A model generated the notes under the pieces. That model saw nothing but the letters and a program-made list of their open reading frames with translations, searched no databases and was not told the origin of the DNA. From Atkinsonella hypoxylon (lineage: Eukaryota > Ascomycota > Sordariomycetes > Hypocreales > Clavicipitaceae): DNA of 64,000 nucleotides. The position numbers and the translations under genes are program-made. Position 1 is the first letter of the stretch; each line of letters opens with the position of its first letter. The stretch is taken from contig JFHB01000046.1 of the NCBI GenBank assembly GCA_000729835.1, positions 111,797 through 175,796 on the forward strand, in the 5' to 3' direction. Shown piece after piece: positions 33,024 to 43,914 of this stretch.

Positions 33024-35562
33024 TCAGGCAAGTGCTCTTGCCAGAGCGTCTTCTAGCTTGTGCAGCTCAGGACTGACGGACTGGGTGCTTTTAAGTGTCA
33101 ACACTGCTCCTTTCTGAGCCACATCGATCAACTTCTCCACGTCACCACCCTGCGATAATCCGGATATCAGAACGCCTAAAAATGTGTCTCCAACGCCATT
33201 AACAGAGGCTATGTTCTCCACTGTCTCTGCCCGAGGGAAGAGTCTCATGTATACCCCTCCCACGGTGGGATGATTTGGCGGTGCCCGCGCCAATATGTAT
33301 TCCTCCACATCTCTATCCCTTAAACGAGGATCGTCACGGCCCAAGATAGTAGTGTACAGAACGCCATCTGGTCCAAGTTTCGTAAGCATTGTGTGTATGT
33401 ATGGTAGTAGGTTAACGCATTGTACAGGGACGCCAGCATCGGTTAGTTCCGCAGATGTGAGTCGCACAAAGCGGTCTCTGGCACCTCTCATGCCGAAAGC
33501 ATCAATGACCTCAAACCACTCGTGAGAGTCGAGATATCCATTTTCCTTGGCAGCTTCGTACATGGCAGCCAACTCGTAGATGTTCGGGGACGCTAAATCA
33601 ACGCTGGTGTTGGGGAAAATGCCCAGCTTTGGAATACCCTGTTCCGGCACGAAGAGCCCTTTCGATTTCTCAACAGAAACGGGCTCAAATGCGACTTTAG
33701 CCTCATACTCTTTGCCAATCTTCACCCAGTCCCTGATTGTGTTGGCGCTCCAATTACCATCCACGACAAGCCATCTTGGACTTGTTGCTGCCATGGTGGA
33801 CCGCCATTCGTCGAGGAATGAATGCTGGGTGAAAATATCCATATCGGCCATGGCCATGACCAGATTTCTGCTCGAATCATTAACTGCTACGTATTGTGCT
33901 GTTCTCGCTCCAGGATATTCTATGCTGTCCAGTCTCCGGACATATGGCGTATCTAGGCCGCATTTTTGTAAAGAAGAAAGAACAGTTGAGCCGGCTCTGT
34001 ATGGTCAATTTAGCCCCGCCCATATTCGTAACATGAGTCCAGGCTCGCAACTTACATATCGTCGCCAACCATGCTGCAGAATTTTACTCTGGCGCGACTG
34101 CTTGCTCGATGGGCAGCTAGAGCAACATTGTGACCAACGCCTCCAATGGACTGGCTGATAGAGGCAGGGTTGGAAGTGTGAAGTTGTGGAGTTTCATCTC
34201 CCGACTTGGATCTGCTGTAATCACAGCAAAGATCAACAGCTACGCCACCAGCTACCAGAACATCAGCCTTGGTATCAACCCGGCCATCAACCACAGAGCG
34301 TGACTCTGACGATGTATTAAATGCTGAACGAAATAATTTTTCACTTCCTGCAATTAGAACTACTGACTTCCATGAAACGAGCCACAATTTTCTACTTACG
34401 AACTGACCAGTCGAGGCTCCGATGCCAACAAGCGCGACAGCTCGACCGCAATATTAGTAGCTCGTGTGATGTTTGATGCGACCAGCTCCTTGTTTGCAGT
34501 AACAACCCTGTCTCCGCACAATTCCCTCAGGCGCTTCAGAATGTAGGGCGTGTTCGAGCTTCCCGTGAAACCTTGCTCATTTGCCTCGACCACAGCCTCT
34601 TCAATAGCAACACGCATCTCTTCCGAGGGAATTGCAAACTTTTCCGGGATAGGGTTTGCGAAAAGGAGCCCAGAATCAATACCGAGGCGCTCCTGTGCGA
34701 GAATAATCGACGCGGCTTCCTTTTCCGTGTCGACAACGGAAGGACTCTTGACGCCGCTTTCACGGGCCCAGAAGGCAGGGAACTCAATTTGGCGAGACCG
34801 GCCGTCGGCAAATGTTGAAACGTGGCAGCCCTGGGTTTCGAGATACTCCAAAGTGCGAGGAATGTCCAGAAATCCCTTGCAGCCGCTGCTAATGACGGCA
34901 ACACGGGTGCGACCAAGCTCGGTGAGATCGGTAGAGACGTCCATTGAGCTCTCGCCACCTCTGTGAACACCGCCTAGGCCGCCAGTACCGAAGATCCGAA
35001 TGCCAGCCAGTCTGGCGAGCAACATGGTGCCGGAAATTGTTGTGCCGCCATTCATGGCATGACCGGCAATGCCCTTGGCAAAGAACCATCAGTAAGCCGT
35101 ATGTTGAATGTCTTGCGATCAGAGCTGCCTTACCATGCCCACCAAATAAGCCATGTCGCGACGGGATACCTTGACGGCTTTTCCTGTGTCGACCATGCGA
35201 ATCATCTCCTTGCCCGTGACGCCAACTGTGGGCACACCATCAACTATAGCGATGATGGCCGGGATGCCACCGAGGCTTCGTACAAGAGCCTCATGTTCCA
35301 ATGGCAAGTCTCTCGATAAGGCGCCATGAGTATAAATGGTAGACTCCAGAGCGACGAGCGGCTTGTTCTTGGCCACAGCATCGGCTACTTCATCTGAAAC
35401 CCGGAGCCAATCCTTCAACGCAGGAATTCCACCAGCAGCTGCATATGCCTGATTGCAATTGAACCTCTTTGATTCAACATGTGGCCAGGTAGACCTAGCC
35501 TGCATGCACGCGGCCGGGAAGTTGGGGAGCAGCCTGCGGCATCGCATCAAAGAGCTTGTCAT
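33024..35562 (-). CDS. bifunctional pseudouridine-5'-phosphate glycosidase / PfkB pseudouridine kinase
   Basis: Four exons (35562-35134, 35073-34400, 34343-34056, 33996-33024) give 787 residues. The N-terminal half is a pseudouridine-5'-phosphate glycosidase (ALESTIYTHGALSRDLPLEHE, GIAGHAMNGGTTISGTM, GTGGLGGVHRG, SSGCKGFLDIPRTLEYLETQG, FANPIPEKFAI). The C-terminal half is a PfkB-type sugar kinase (ADVLVAGGVAVDL, SIGGVGHNVALAAHR, CSMVGDDIAGSTVL, ending VNGVGDTFLGVL with the catalytic Asp in GDTF). Together they would phosphorylate pseudouridine and split the product to uracil and ribose 5-phosphate, salvaging modified RNA nucleosides. In bacteria these are separate adjacent genes; the fusion is the usual eukaryotic form. 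A possible mitochondrial presequence precedes residue 40. The exon 2-3 junction (GGAAG acceptor) is the least certain. Confidence 0.92.
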
Positions 35563-36478
35563 GGTGAAGCGGACGTCGGGCTTTGTACGAACCAGGGTGG
35601 CGCGGCCGGCGGAAGACAGTGCTCAGATAGGCTCAGATAGAGAGAGGGCAATTCCAAAGGCTCCGTTCATAAGAAGAAGCTTTGGTCTGGTCTTTATTTC
35701 CAACTTTTGGCACGGCAAGTGAAGACTGAATGCGGCCCCATCAATGTCGGAGGTGACCCGTTGGCGCATTTATTCCGGGCATGGCATGGGCACGCGCACA
35801 TGGAGCAACACCCAGCAACCACGGCGGCGGCGGCGGGCGATTTTACGTTGAGTGTTATTGTCTGTCTGTACAAGCGAGTTCTATGCTTTAATGTTACCTG
35901 GTGGTGCGATAATGGCAAAGAGGCACCTGTGCTAACAACTTGAGTTATAGAATATTGCTCGGTCCTTGCCAACAAGAAAGCAGCCAAGCAATTGTCGCTC
36001 ACACTTCCACTGAATCCTCTTCAGGTTCCTGTCATGGCACTAATTGGAGACGGCTTGGAAGTCCTTGGGTCGGCCATGGCTCCTTCGCCAGCCACCAGGC
36101 CATGCTGGAGTTTGCTGCCAAGCACACAGTCAAGCCTCATCTTGCTGCCAGAGATGTTTCTCAGAATGCTTCTTGTTCTTGCGCATCACATTGTGACTAA
36201 TCTATTGATCCATTTCTTCATTGTTAGGGTATTCTGTCGCTCACAGACTTGGAACGCTCGTCTTTCGCCTCCATCTCTTTTTAAATGGATGACCCCATGG
36301 AAAGAGAAACTCAAATCTAACCGTACGCCGATAATGCCAAGTATAAATTCGCAAAAGTTTGCTTTTGTCTTACCAATTGCTGCGAAGTTCCCTCCACTAA
36401 GAGAGTAACGAACGATATAAAATCCACTGCGTTCCCTTACAATCAACCCACTTCACCATCAAGTATAAAAAACGCATG
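35563..36478. other. intergenic, nothing recognised
   Basis: This is the promoter side of the pseudouridine gene and the 3' flank of RPB4, both on the minus strand. No exon or RNA is recognised in about 0.9 kb. Confidence 0.6.
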
Positions 36479-37100
36479 CTATCGATTCTGCAATTTCGAT
36501 ATCTCATCGAGTAAATCTTGCAGATCTTCGTCCTTGATCTTGTCGGTGAGCGAGGGTATCAGGGTCTTTGCTTCGTCGGCATTTTCGCAGCATAATGATC
36601 CTGTAGAGGCAGCATAAGTGGCTAGAACGTGTCATGTCCTGCTTGTCCCTCTTGCCATGCATTTCCAGAGACTGTTTCCCATTATTGCAGCATACCTAAT
36701 TGTGCTCTTTCAAACTTGGCTAAGTCTTTGTGCGCACTGAGCAATCGTTCTACAGCCTCGACATTCTCCTTTTGCGTGAATCGAGCGAAATGATCTAGGT
36801 AATTGAGCGTCTGGTTCAACATTCTGGTTTGCCTATATCAGCTCTGGCTGCACGAATGGCCTCTAGCTAAGCACATGGGAATGCAGATACAGCCTTGGAA
36901 GATGTAAAATATACGAACTCGGTCTCGTTGACATTCTTGCGATCGTTTCGCCGCTTCGCAACCAGCGCGTTCAGGACAAGTGATGCTTCTGACAATGTGA
37001 GCGTATCGACGTCCTGGAACTCCCCAAGATTGAGGACTGCTGAGGCTTCCTCGTTGCCGGGAGGCGGAGGCTTGGGACGTGAGGATCGCTGGGTGGCCAT
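36479..37100 (-). CDS. RPB4: RNA polymerase II subunit Rpb4
   Basis: Three exons encode about 146 residues. Exon 1 (from 37100) starts MATQRSSRPKPPPPGNEEAS and contains LGEFQDVDTLTLSEASLVLNAL and RNVNETE. Exon 2 (ending 36696) reads LNQTLNYLDHFARFTQKENVEAVERLL and LAKFERAQL. Exon 3 (36600-36479) reads GSLCCENADEAKTLIPSL and ends LLDEISKLQNR. These are the signature segments of Rpb4, which with Rpb7 forms the stalk of Pol II. The second intron is clear (GTATGC donor, CTACAG acceptor). The first junction is ambiguous: a GTTCGT donor at 36918 with a TATAG acceptor before 36832 keeps the conserved MLNQTLNYL, while a better GTATAT donor six bases on would need a later acceptor and shorten it. Confidence 0.88.
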
Positions 37101-37803
37101 GTTGGACAAGAACGAGCGTCTGCGTGTCGGAGTTGACTGATGGGGTCTAGGTAGCTTCACCGGTTGAATTTGTTCAGAGCTTGTAAATTGCCGAAAAGTG
37201 GGATAACTCAGCGCCTCGAAAGTCAGAAAATAAACAATCGTGGTGAGCAAAAGAACAGGCTGACAATCTTGGAGTTGAGCCGTGCTGGAAAAGGTTGGCT
37301 GGGCTGTTGCTGTGGTGGGGCGCATGGGCTCAGTGCGACGAGCACCGACTGGTCGCGTGGCAGTTGGGCTGCGCTGCGGCAGACCAGATCGGCCAGACAC
37401 ATCGACGAGCAACCAGACTTCTTTGATGAATGGCGTCTGGTATGCTCATGCTTGCTCAACCCTCGGCAACCAACTTCAACTTTCAGCTCCTGGACCCGCA
37501 ACCCGTAGCCGGATCCCTGCGCCGGACAGGATGCGCCACGGCCTCGGACTGTGCCTCCTCTCCTTTCTCTCGTCACATAAGCACCCGGAAATACTTTCCT
37601 TAGGAGACAGGGAACATTGCAAGGTACCTTTAACTATACTCGGCTCCGGCTACGGCTACGGCTTCGGCTCCCGCTGTCACTCACTCGCGAACACAGGGGC
37701 TCGTCCTCATGCGTTGCGCGTCGGCCGATTGATGAGCCTCGCGAAGGCCCTCACCATTTCAGACAACTAGCTGTCCAGCAGCACAATATAGAGAATACGA
37801 AAC
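37101..37803. other. divergent promoter region RPB4/TRS23
   Basis: This is shared upstream DNA. It contains an AGGTACCT palindrome at 37622-37629 and a short CGGCTA/CGGCTC hexamer repeat at about 37641-37673. No gene is seen. Confidence 0.6.
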
Positions 37804-38424
37804 ATGTACGCTACTTTCATCTTGCACCAGATGATATCATTCTCTGACCTTGCCCGCAGGACTGTCTTCGCCCTCATCATAATCAACAAGGCCGGTGGCT
37901 TAGTCTACAACAAGACGTTCCATGAGGGTGGCCTCAAGAAGATCACCACAAACGACTACCTAGTCTTGGCTGGTACTTTCCATGGGTACGTTTTGCATGT
38001 TGACCGGCATCTAGCCAAAGTTGTCTTGCACAATCTGCACATGCAGAACGTGAAATATCATCATTGCTCACATTTCTCTCCTTCTAGTGTCCACGCCATT
38101 ACGGCAAGGCTGAACCCCTTAAAGCCCATTGCTCCCGCCCCTGGCCCCAATGGTTTGCCCAGTCGGCCAGAACCATCTTCAGGTCTGGAGGTGATGGAGA
38201 CGGAGAATTTCCGCATGCAGTGCTTCAATACGATGACAGGAACTAAATTTCTTCTGTTCACGGACTCTACACAAACCAATGTGGACATTACGATTAGGAG
38301 GATATATGACCTTTACTCTGACTATGTTATGAAAAATCCCTTTTACTCTTTAGAGATGCCCATCCGGTGCGACATCTTTGACCGAAAACTTCTATCTTAT
38401 ATTAGAGAGATCAACAACCGATAA
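37804..38424 (+). CDS. TRS23: TRAPP complex subunit Trs23
   Basis: The spliced model is 37804-37805, 37860-37985 and 38088-38424, giving 154 residues. The family N-terminus MTVFALIIINKAGGLVYNK appears only if the first intron (37806-37859; GTACGC donor, CTGAC branch, CGCAG acceptor) is removed, which joins AT to G and so creates the start codon. If that 54-nt intron stays, the same ATG is used and 18 residues are added in frame. The remaining protein (GGLKKITTNDYLVLAGTFHG, TENFRMQCFNTMTGTKFLLFTD, IRRIYDLYSDYVMKNPFYSLEMPI, CDIFDRKL) is a longin-like TRAPP core subunit that helps activate Ypt1/Rab1 in ER-Golgi traffic. Confidence 0.93.
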   Translation: MYATFILHQMISFSDLARRTVFALIIINKAGGLVYNKTFHEGGLKKITTNDYLVLAGTFHGYVLHVDRHLAKVVLHNLHMQNVKYHHCSHFSPSSVHAITARLNPLKPIAPAPGPNGLPSRPEPSSGLEVMETENFRMQCFNTMTGTKFLLFTDSTQTNVDITIRRIYDLYSDYVMKNPFYSLEMPIRCDIFDRKLLSYIREINNR

Positions 38425-38620
38425 TAGATCTCGTCACGCTCAAATTCATTTCGAATGAATGTCTCTGCCCGTCTGTGTCATAAACTTCGTTCAAACAGTG
38501 TCCAAATAGTCACGGAAATTAACGGAGAATTGGGCCGTCTCGGCTGCCTACTCTCATTTCGTGTCTCTATTATACAGCTTCTAGATGAAACCAATTCCAT
38601 CAAGGAAAGCGTCTATCTTT

Positions 38621-39580
38621 TTAAGACGTGTCCATCTTATCGTCACCGTCCTTCTTACTTCCACTTCCGGAGGGACCAGACTCGTCTTCTTCCTTGATAT
38701 CCTCAAGAGATGCCTTTTTGGCAGTTTCTGTCTTGATACCCTCAAGAGACGCCTTTTTGGCAGCTTCTTCCTCTTCCATGGCCCTTTTTTCTTGTCTGGC
38801 CTTTTCCTCTTCCATGCTCATACGCAGAGCAAGGGCGAGTTCCGGTTCCATGGCAGGATCGAAACCAAACTCAAACTCATCATTGCCGCCGCTCATGCCG
38901 CCGCTCATGCCGCCGGCGCCTCCAGACGAGGAAGCACCTTCGCCCAGCAGTATGGGTGTGGCTACCAGCTGGTCGCTGAGCAACTTGCTGCTCGGTGGAA
39001 TGACCACCAAATGCGAACCCTCGTTGCCCTTAACCTCGTCATTGAACGCCTGCAGTTTCTTTTGCGTGTCATCGTCGTCGAGGTCACCAAACAAAATGAA
39101 ATCTACGGAAATGTTCCCCTTCTTCATCTTCTTTGCCAAGAGTGTCAATTCTTTCTCATTTTCTTCGATTGGTGAACAGATGAAGACTATTATTCGCTGC
39201 CGTTGAGATCGATTCTGTCGGTGCTTGAGGGCCAACTGTTTCAAATCATTAGAGCTTACGTACGCCATTGCAAGGCAGCTTCAACTCACAGCAGCAACTT
39301 GAATGCCAGTCTTGAGGTGGGATGATCCACCAATCTTCTTTTTAGTCCTATGCAGACCCTCCAGGATCTTGCCTTGCTCTGTGGTGAGCGTCACAAGTAC
39401 CTCGGGGCCTTTGCCTCCCATACTCATCAAACCAACAGATGACTCGGGATTGCCTTGAGTGATGCTCTGAAAGAGAACGCTGACGGCGTCTACTTGTGAA
39501 TCGAATCGCGTTGGCTGGTAGTCTCCATTTCGGCTGCTCTCGCTGTTGTCAACGATGACCATAACCGCCTCGAGAACCAT
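38621..39580 (-). CDS. RPN10: 26S proteasome ubiquitin receptor Rpn10
   Basis: Two exons (39580-39290, 39235-38621) joined across a 54-nt intron give 301 residues. The N-terminal von Willebrand A domain starts MVLEAVMVIVDNSESSRNGD and contains RFDSQVDAV, ENSSVGLMSMGGK-like NPESSVGLMSMGGKGPEVL and HRQNRSQRQRIIVFICSP. A Gly/Ser linker is followed by a single ubiquitin-interacting motif (EPELALALRMSMEEEKARQ) and a charged tail with a duplicated AKKASLE segment. Rpn10 binds polyubiquitin chains and stabilises the lid-base contact of the 19S particle. One UIM is normal for fungi. The 3' end faces TRS23 at a distance of 196 bases. Confidence 0.95.
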
Positions 39581-40059
39581 CCTGACGGTTTCTTGACAGG
39601 AAAATATTGAATAAGCCGATGTCGAAATCAGAGAGTAATGGAAAATAAGATTGCGCTTTTTGGCGAAGAAGAATCGATGGGGCGGTTGACGTAGAAGCGA
39701 GGCTAGTTGCAAGCTTGATGAGCTACCGTCAACTGATAGTGGACGTAAGCCGAGTTCAGCCTGCCGCTACGTCCAGAGCTTTAAAAACTGCTTCAGTATC
39801 GCTACTTGTTCGTCCAGATAATGGAGCTGAGACATATTGTACATGGACTTAACCGAGCTCCGGTGCGAATCAGCTCGCTGTGTGGTCACCGAAAACGCTG
39901 ACATAAGCAGATCTGCCACCTCAAACCATTTGTTTACTTCCATATCCACTAACCACCCACAGCGCGCCTAAAACGTAAGCTCCCCTCAAATGTTCAGGCA
40001 ATAAATTGGCAAAACAATAACAGAGCACAGAGCCATCTCGTTACACTGAAGAATGAAAG
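39581..40059. other. divergent promoter region RPN10/borealin
   Basis: This is shared upstream DNA of two divergent genes. A 60-codon frame on the minus strand (39949-39767) has no recognisable content or splice partner and is not called. Nothing else is seen. Confidence 0.55.
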
Positions 40060-41289
40060 ATGGCACCTGCTAAATCAAAGAAAAAGGCCTTGGACCAGCC
40101 CACCGAATCTAAGAACGGGCATAGCGCCGCTACAGACACCATGGTTCCAATCGGAAGCCCGTCTACGCCGAATGGGAGAAGTCCAATAAAGAAACAACGT
40201 AAGATGGGTCTAAGTGCTCAACAGAAACAAGCCTTGATTGACAACGTTCAGTTGGAAAGTATGGAATTGCATCGTCCGACTATGAATAATAGCCATACTG
40301 ACCCTTCACCAAGTTACCGAACGCGCTAGGCGTCTTCGAGCGCAATATCAATTACAGGCGCAAGGTCTCAGATCTCGAATCGAAATCAGAATAAATAGAA
40401 TTCCCATGGCTCTACGTAAAATAAAAATCGGCGATCTTCTTCAGAAATATGCGGACCAGGAACAAGGCCGAAAAGTATCCAAACCTCCTCCGGTTCCAGC
40501 CAAGGATATGCCTCAGTCCAGCCCACAGCGTGGTTTGCCCGATAGGGCGCAGGCAGTAACGCGTGGTTACAAGCGAATGAGGTAAACTACAGCTAAATTT
40601 ACACGCATATCTCATCACTGCATGATACTGACAATCGGGCTAGCAACGAAATATCTGGTGACAAGGAAAATGACGTCGAGAACGTGGGTGGCACCAAGAA
40701 GCGCGCGCGTGGCCCTCAAGCCAACGCTTCTCGCGTTAGACCAAACCAAGTTCTCTCACCGACTTCGTCAAATTCCCGCCTCGCAAATCGCGATCGTCCT
40801 GTGTCCCCAACGAAGTCATACATAGCACGACCTGGTTCTCCATTGAAAGCTACAGGAACCTCGCGATCCGCTGCTGCCACAAATATCCTTTCCAGTATGG
40901 TGGAAAAGGCGAGGGCTACCCGTGCCAGGGGCGCAAGAAAAGTCACTACCACATCCGAGAACAGTTCCACATCGACTGGAATGACTGCAGCTTCTAGAGC
41001 ACGACGCCAGGGTGCTGCGACAACTGCGAAAGCGCCGGCATCTCGTCCAGCAACTCGTGCTGGCCGCCGAACTAGTAACACGAGCGAAGCCAGCGAAGAG
41101 AGCGCCGGCACCGTGGTGAGGAAAACAAGTACTGCTCGGAAGGCAGGGCCAACAGCTGTCAGATCTACCGTTATGGGCACGATTCGTAAAGGTGTGACAG
41201 GCGGAACGAGGAAAACAGCAGCTGCCAAGTCGGCTGCGACTCCAGCCCCAGTGACAGGTAGTGGTCGGGTGTTAAGGAAAAGGGGATAG
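40060..41289 (+). CDS. borealin N-terminal / Nbl1-like chromosomal passenger protein
   Basis: Three exons (40060-40258, 40314-40581, 40644-41289) give 370 residues. Residues about 50-110 match the borealin N-terminal/Nbl1 helix that forms the three-helix bundle with survivin and INCENP: MGLSAQQKQALIDNVQLE, ITERARRLRAQYQLQAQGL and RSRIEIRINRIPMALRKIKI. The helix is split by the first intron exactly at QLE/ITERAR. The remainder is basic, Ala/Thr/Ser/Arg-rich and disordered (KENDVENVGGTKKRARG, ARATRARGARK, TRAGRRTS), ending GRVLRKRG. The protein should act in the Aurora B passenger complex at centromeres and the spindle midzone. It is much longer than yeast Nbl1, as in other filamentous fungi. 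Confidence 0.88.
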
Positions 41290-41489
41290 TTCTTACGACC
41301 AGCGATGACTCTGAATCAGTTTGCGACTTTTGAATCGGCGTTTGGTGGGATAGCGTAACAAATCACAAGTACATGGGACAGGTTTCATAAGTAAGGCGTC
41401 ATCAGGTCACATCGGTTTACCAGGCATGAGTTAATGGGTTTTTTTTTTTCCAATGATATTGTCGAGGCCTAGCCCTGCTTGAGAACTGA

Positions 41490-42418
41490 TCATTGAGATG
41501 CTTTCTTCTTCTTCTTGTCATCGACAAGCTCGATATTGTCCTCGGGTATCTCCTTGTACTTATCCAAAATGAACTCCTCTAACTCATCACTAACATCGCC
41601 CTGCACAACAATTTCTTCGCCTCCACTGGGCAGCTTAGTCACCGATGATCCGGTAGCAAATTTCTTTCCAAGGTCCTTGGCCACCTATCATGAGTAGGTT
41701 AGTATAAAAAAGCTGTTCGTACTGTAGATAGGCAAGGTCAACACAAAGTTGTATCGTACCTTCTTCAAGTCCAGCCCAAAGGCTTCTAACCCAATAACAG
41801 CGGTAACAAACTTCTTTTTATTGCGCTCGATACGCTTGATGGTAACGACGCTGTTGGCAATCTTGTCTGCCTGCTTCGCCTCAGCAGCTTCTGCCTTTGC
41901 AGCTTTTTTCTGTGCATCTTTGGCGGCTCGCTTCTGTGCGTCGACGGATAATGATGCCGTTGCGGCTTCCAGTGCCTCTTGTTGTAGGAGTGGTTTATTA
42001 GCTGCGAGGATGCTGGTATTGTGAGCGACAGGTGAGTAATGTTGCTTGTGCGTACCTGCGGACCAGATCCTGTCGTACATCTCCCTATGGTTCTTTTCTA
42101 GCCATTCTTGGCATTTCTTCACTGTGCCTCCATATTCACAATACTGAAGTATTATTAGCTTATGAGTTTTCTCCTGAAAAATGCGAGATATATCGGGGTT
42201 TTCATGGAAGGAGTATGGGAAAAAGCTGCACGAAATAATGTAGGTAACGCACCTCGGGCGGCAGAGTACAGACTACAGGAAGACGGTTAATAAAACAAAT
42301 ATGATATCTTGAGCTGAGATTGGTGGATATATGGAATGAGACGAAACCTACCTCCGCAGTAGACTACGCGTCTGGCTTGGGGCTCTGCCGAAGCGGCTTG
42401 TTGTTCTGTGTCTGCCAT
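41490..42418 (-). CDS. TMA22: translation machinery-associated protein Tma22 (DENR/SUI1 domain)
   Basis: Five exons (42418-42352, 42272-42253, 42143-42056, 41977-41760, 41684-41490) give 195 residues. The N-terminus ends ARRVVYCGVCTLPPEYCEYGG, a zinc-binding Cys motif assembled across three exons, one of only 20 nt. A KKCQEWLEKNHREMYDRIW segment and an Ala/Lys-rich coiled coil (QKRAAKDAQKKAAKAEAAEA) follow. The C-terminal SUI1 domain reads VVTIKRIERNKKKFVTAVIGLE, DLKKVAKDLGKKFATGSSV and EIVVQGDVSDELEEFI, then a lysine tail. Tma22/DENR with its partner Tma20 acts in post-termination 40S recycling and reinitiation. The 41977 junction (ACAAG acceptor) could be read through in frame, but removing 78 nt restores the family alignment. 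Confidence 0.92.
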
Positions 42419-43914
42419 GGTTGCAGATTTGCGGGATTGAAGCAGATGAGCTCATGCAACGAAGCAGCGAGACAGCAGATGGAGGGGCACGCTGGGGTCA
42501 ATAAAACGGACTCTCGGTACTAACGATGGTGGGCAGCCAGCGTCGGTTTAAATTGACCGGCCTCTCCTTGGTAGCTCGCGGACTGAGGGGCGCCCACACG
42601 ACTGACCAGGGCCTGTGCTGATGACTAATCACCGATCATCCTTACGTTGTGCTTTGAAGTATCGTCTCCCTATCATCCTGTAAAATCATACTCGGTACAG
42701 TTCTACTCCATCTCCATGATGTATAGGTTGGCTCGGTGACGATCCGGTGCTGATCTTACCATTGAATAGCGGATGGAGGTGCAAGAGGTATGAGTCTAAG
42801 TTTATTGTGAACAGGCACTCGCGGCAGTGAAATTGCGTCCAGTCGTCTTTGCAAGCCGTCTGGTCTCCGCTAAACAAAAAGATCCTTAAATGGCGACCTG
42901 GCCTGGCCGTCTCCGAGATATCAAGTATGTACAACCGTCATTTGGACATCGTCGCGGAGAGTGTGCAAATATATGTGGAGAGATTCCCCGGCCATTGTCA
43001 AGGACATGGCCTAAATTGGCATTACTTCAGCAAGTGAGAACATGGAGTTTGTGACTTTGATTGGACACTGATTCACAGTCTCAGAGATTACACGTCACTT
43101 TGCGATAATTAATGCTTGGGCCGTCTCTTTTTAAAGTAATAGTCCTTGTGCGTCATGTTGCCCCACTATCTCTACAACTATATATGCGGTTGGTAGTGCC
43201 ATCGCAGCAGCCAGGACTACAAATAGGACCCCAAGGCATAACCAGGGCCAGAATCTCTCCATCCTTGAAATCATTGGGGGCCAAGAGGGCGTTACGCGCC
43301 CGTTGTCACTCACATAGTGCACACCTTCATCGCAGCCGCGCAGCCAATCACCGACTAGGTGCAGCACCTTCGCGCGCGCCTGTCGCTGATTTAGCTGCCA
43401 CTTCCAAAATTAGAATCCATCATGACTGCTTTTATTGGACGCCACCTTCTACCATCTGCCGCCGAGTCCCTGCCAGCCGTTCGCTCTTCTCAACATTCGG
43501 GACCCTATTGCTACCCCAGTTCGACATGAAGCACTCCATCTTGCGTTGTGCTACTGATGATCCATGTCCGACTCGAGGCCACATAGTTGCCCCATCTATT
43601 CCAGTCCAAGGATACGCTGACTTAAGGATGCCACAATCCCCGGCCAACTGGCCGGTTCCTCTCCCTCTTCCACATCTTCTCTTACCCCCATTTTGTGCTT
43701 ATCTTAACATGTTTCTGGTTTGATTTTAATTGCAGTAGACGCTTCGTTGATCGAAGCAGCCTGTCGTTTCACCTTAGTTCGTTCCAGCTTTCGGCGCCGG
43801 TCGTCGATACTACCACCTACGACATACTACGATTTTCTCTTTCTATAGGAAGACGCCAGGCGCGCCAGCTAAGATTCAAGACAGTTATCAGGATATAACA
43901 AGTTGCCCGGAAAA
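42419..43914. other. long divergent promoter region
   Basis: About 1.5 kb separates TMA22 from the methyltransferase gene. The longest frame here (about 43112-43723, plus strand) lacks recognisable motifs. A TTTAATTGCAG acceptor-like site at about 43726-43736 suggests a leader intron in the downstream gene. Nothing else is seen. Confidence 0.5.

Noticed and set aside
39767..39949. 60-codon minus-strand frame between RPN10 and the borealin gene
   Set aside because: I tested it as a small kinetochore (DASH-type) protein but saw no family match or splice partner.
43112..43723. 203-codon frame upstream of the methyltransferase gene
   Set aside because: No motif, poor start context and no coding bias; it lies in a promoter/leader region with a probable leader intron.
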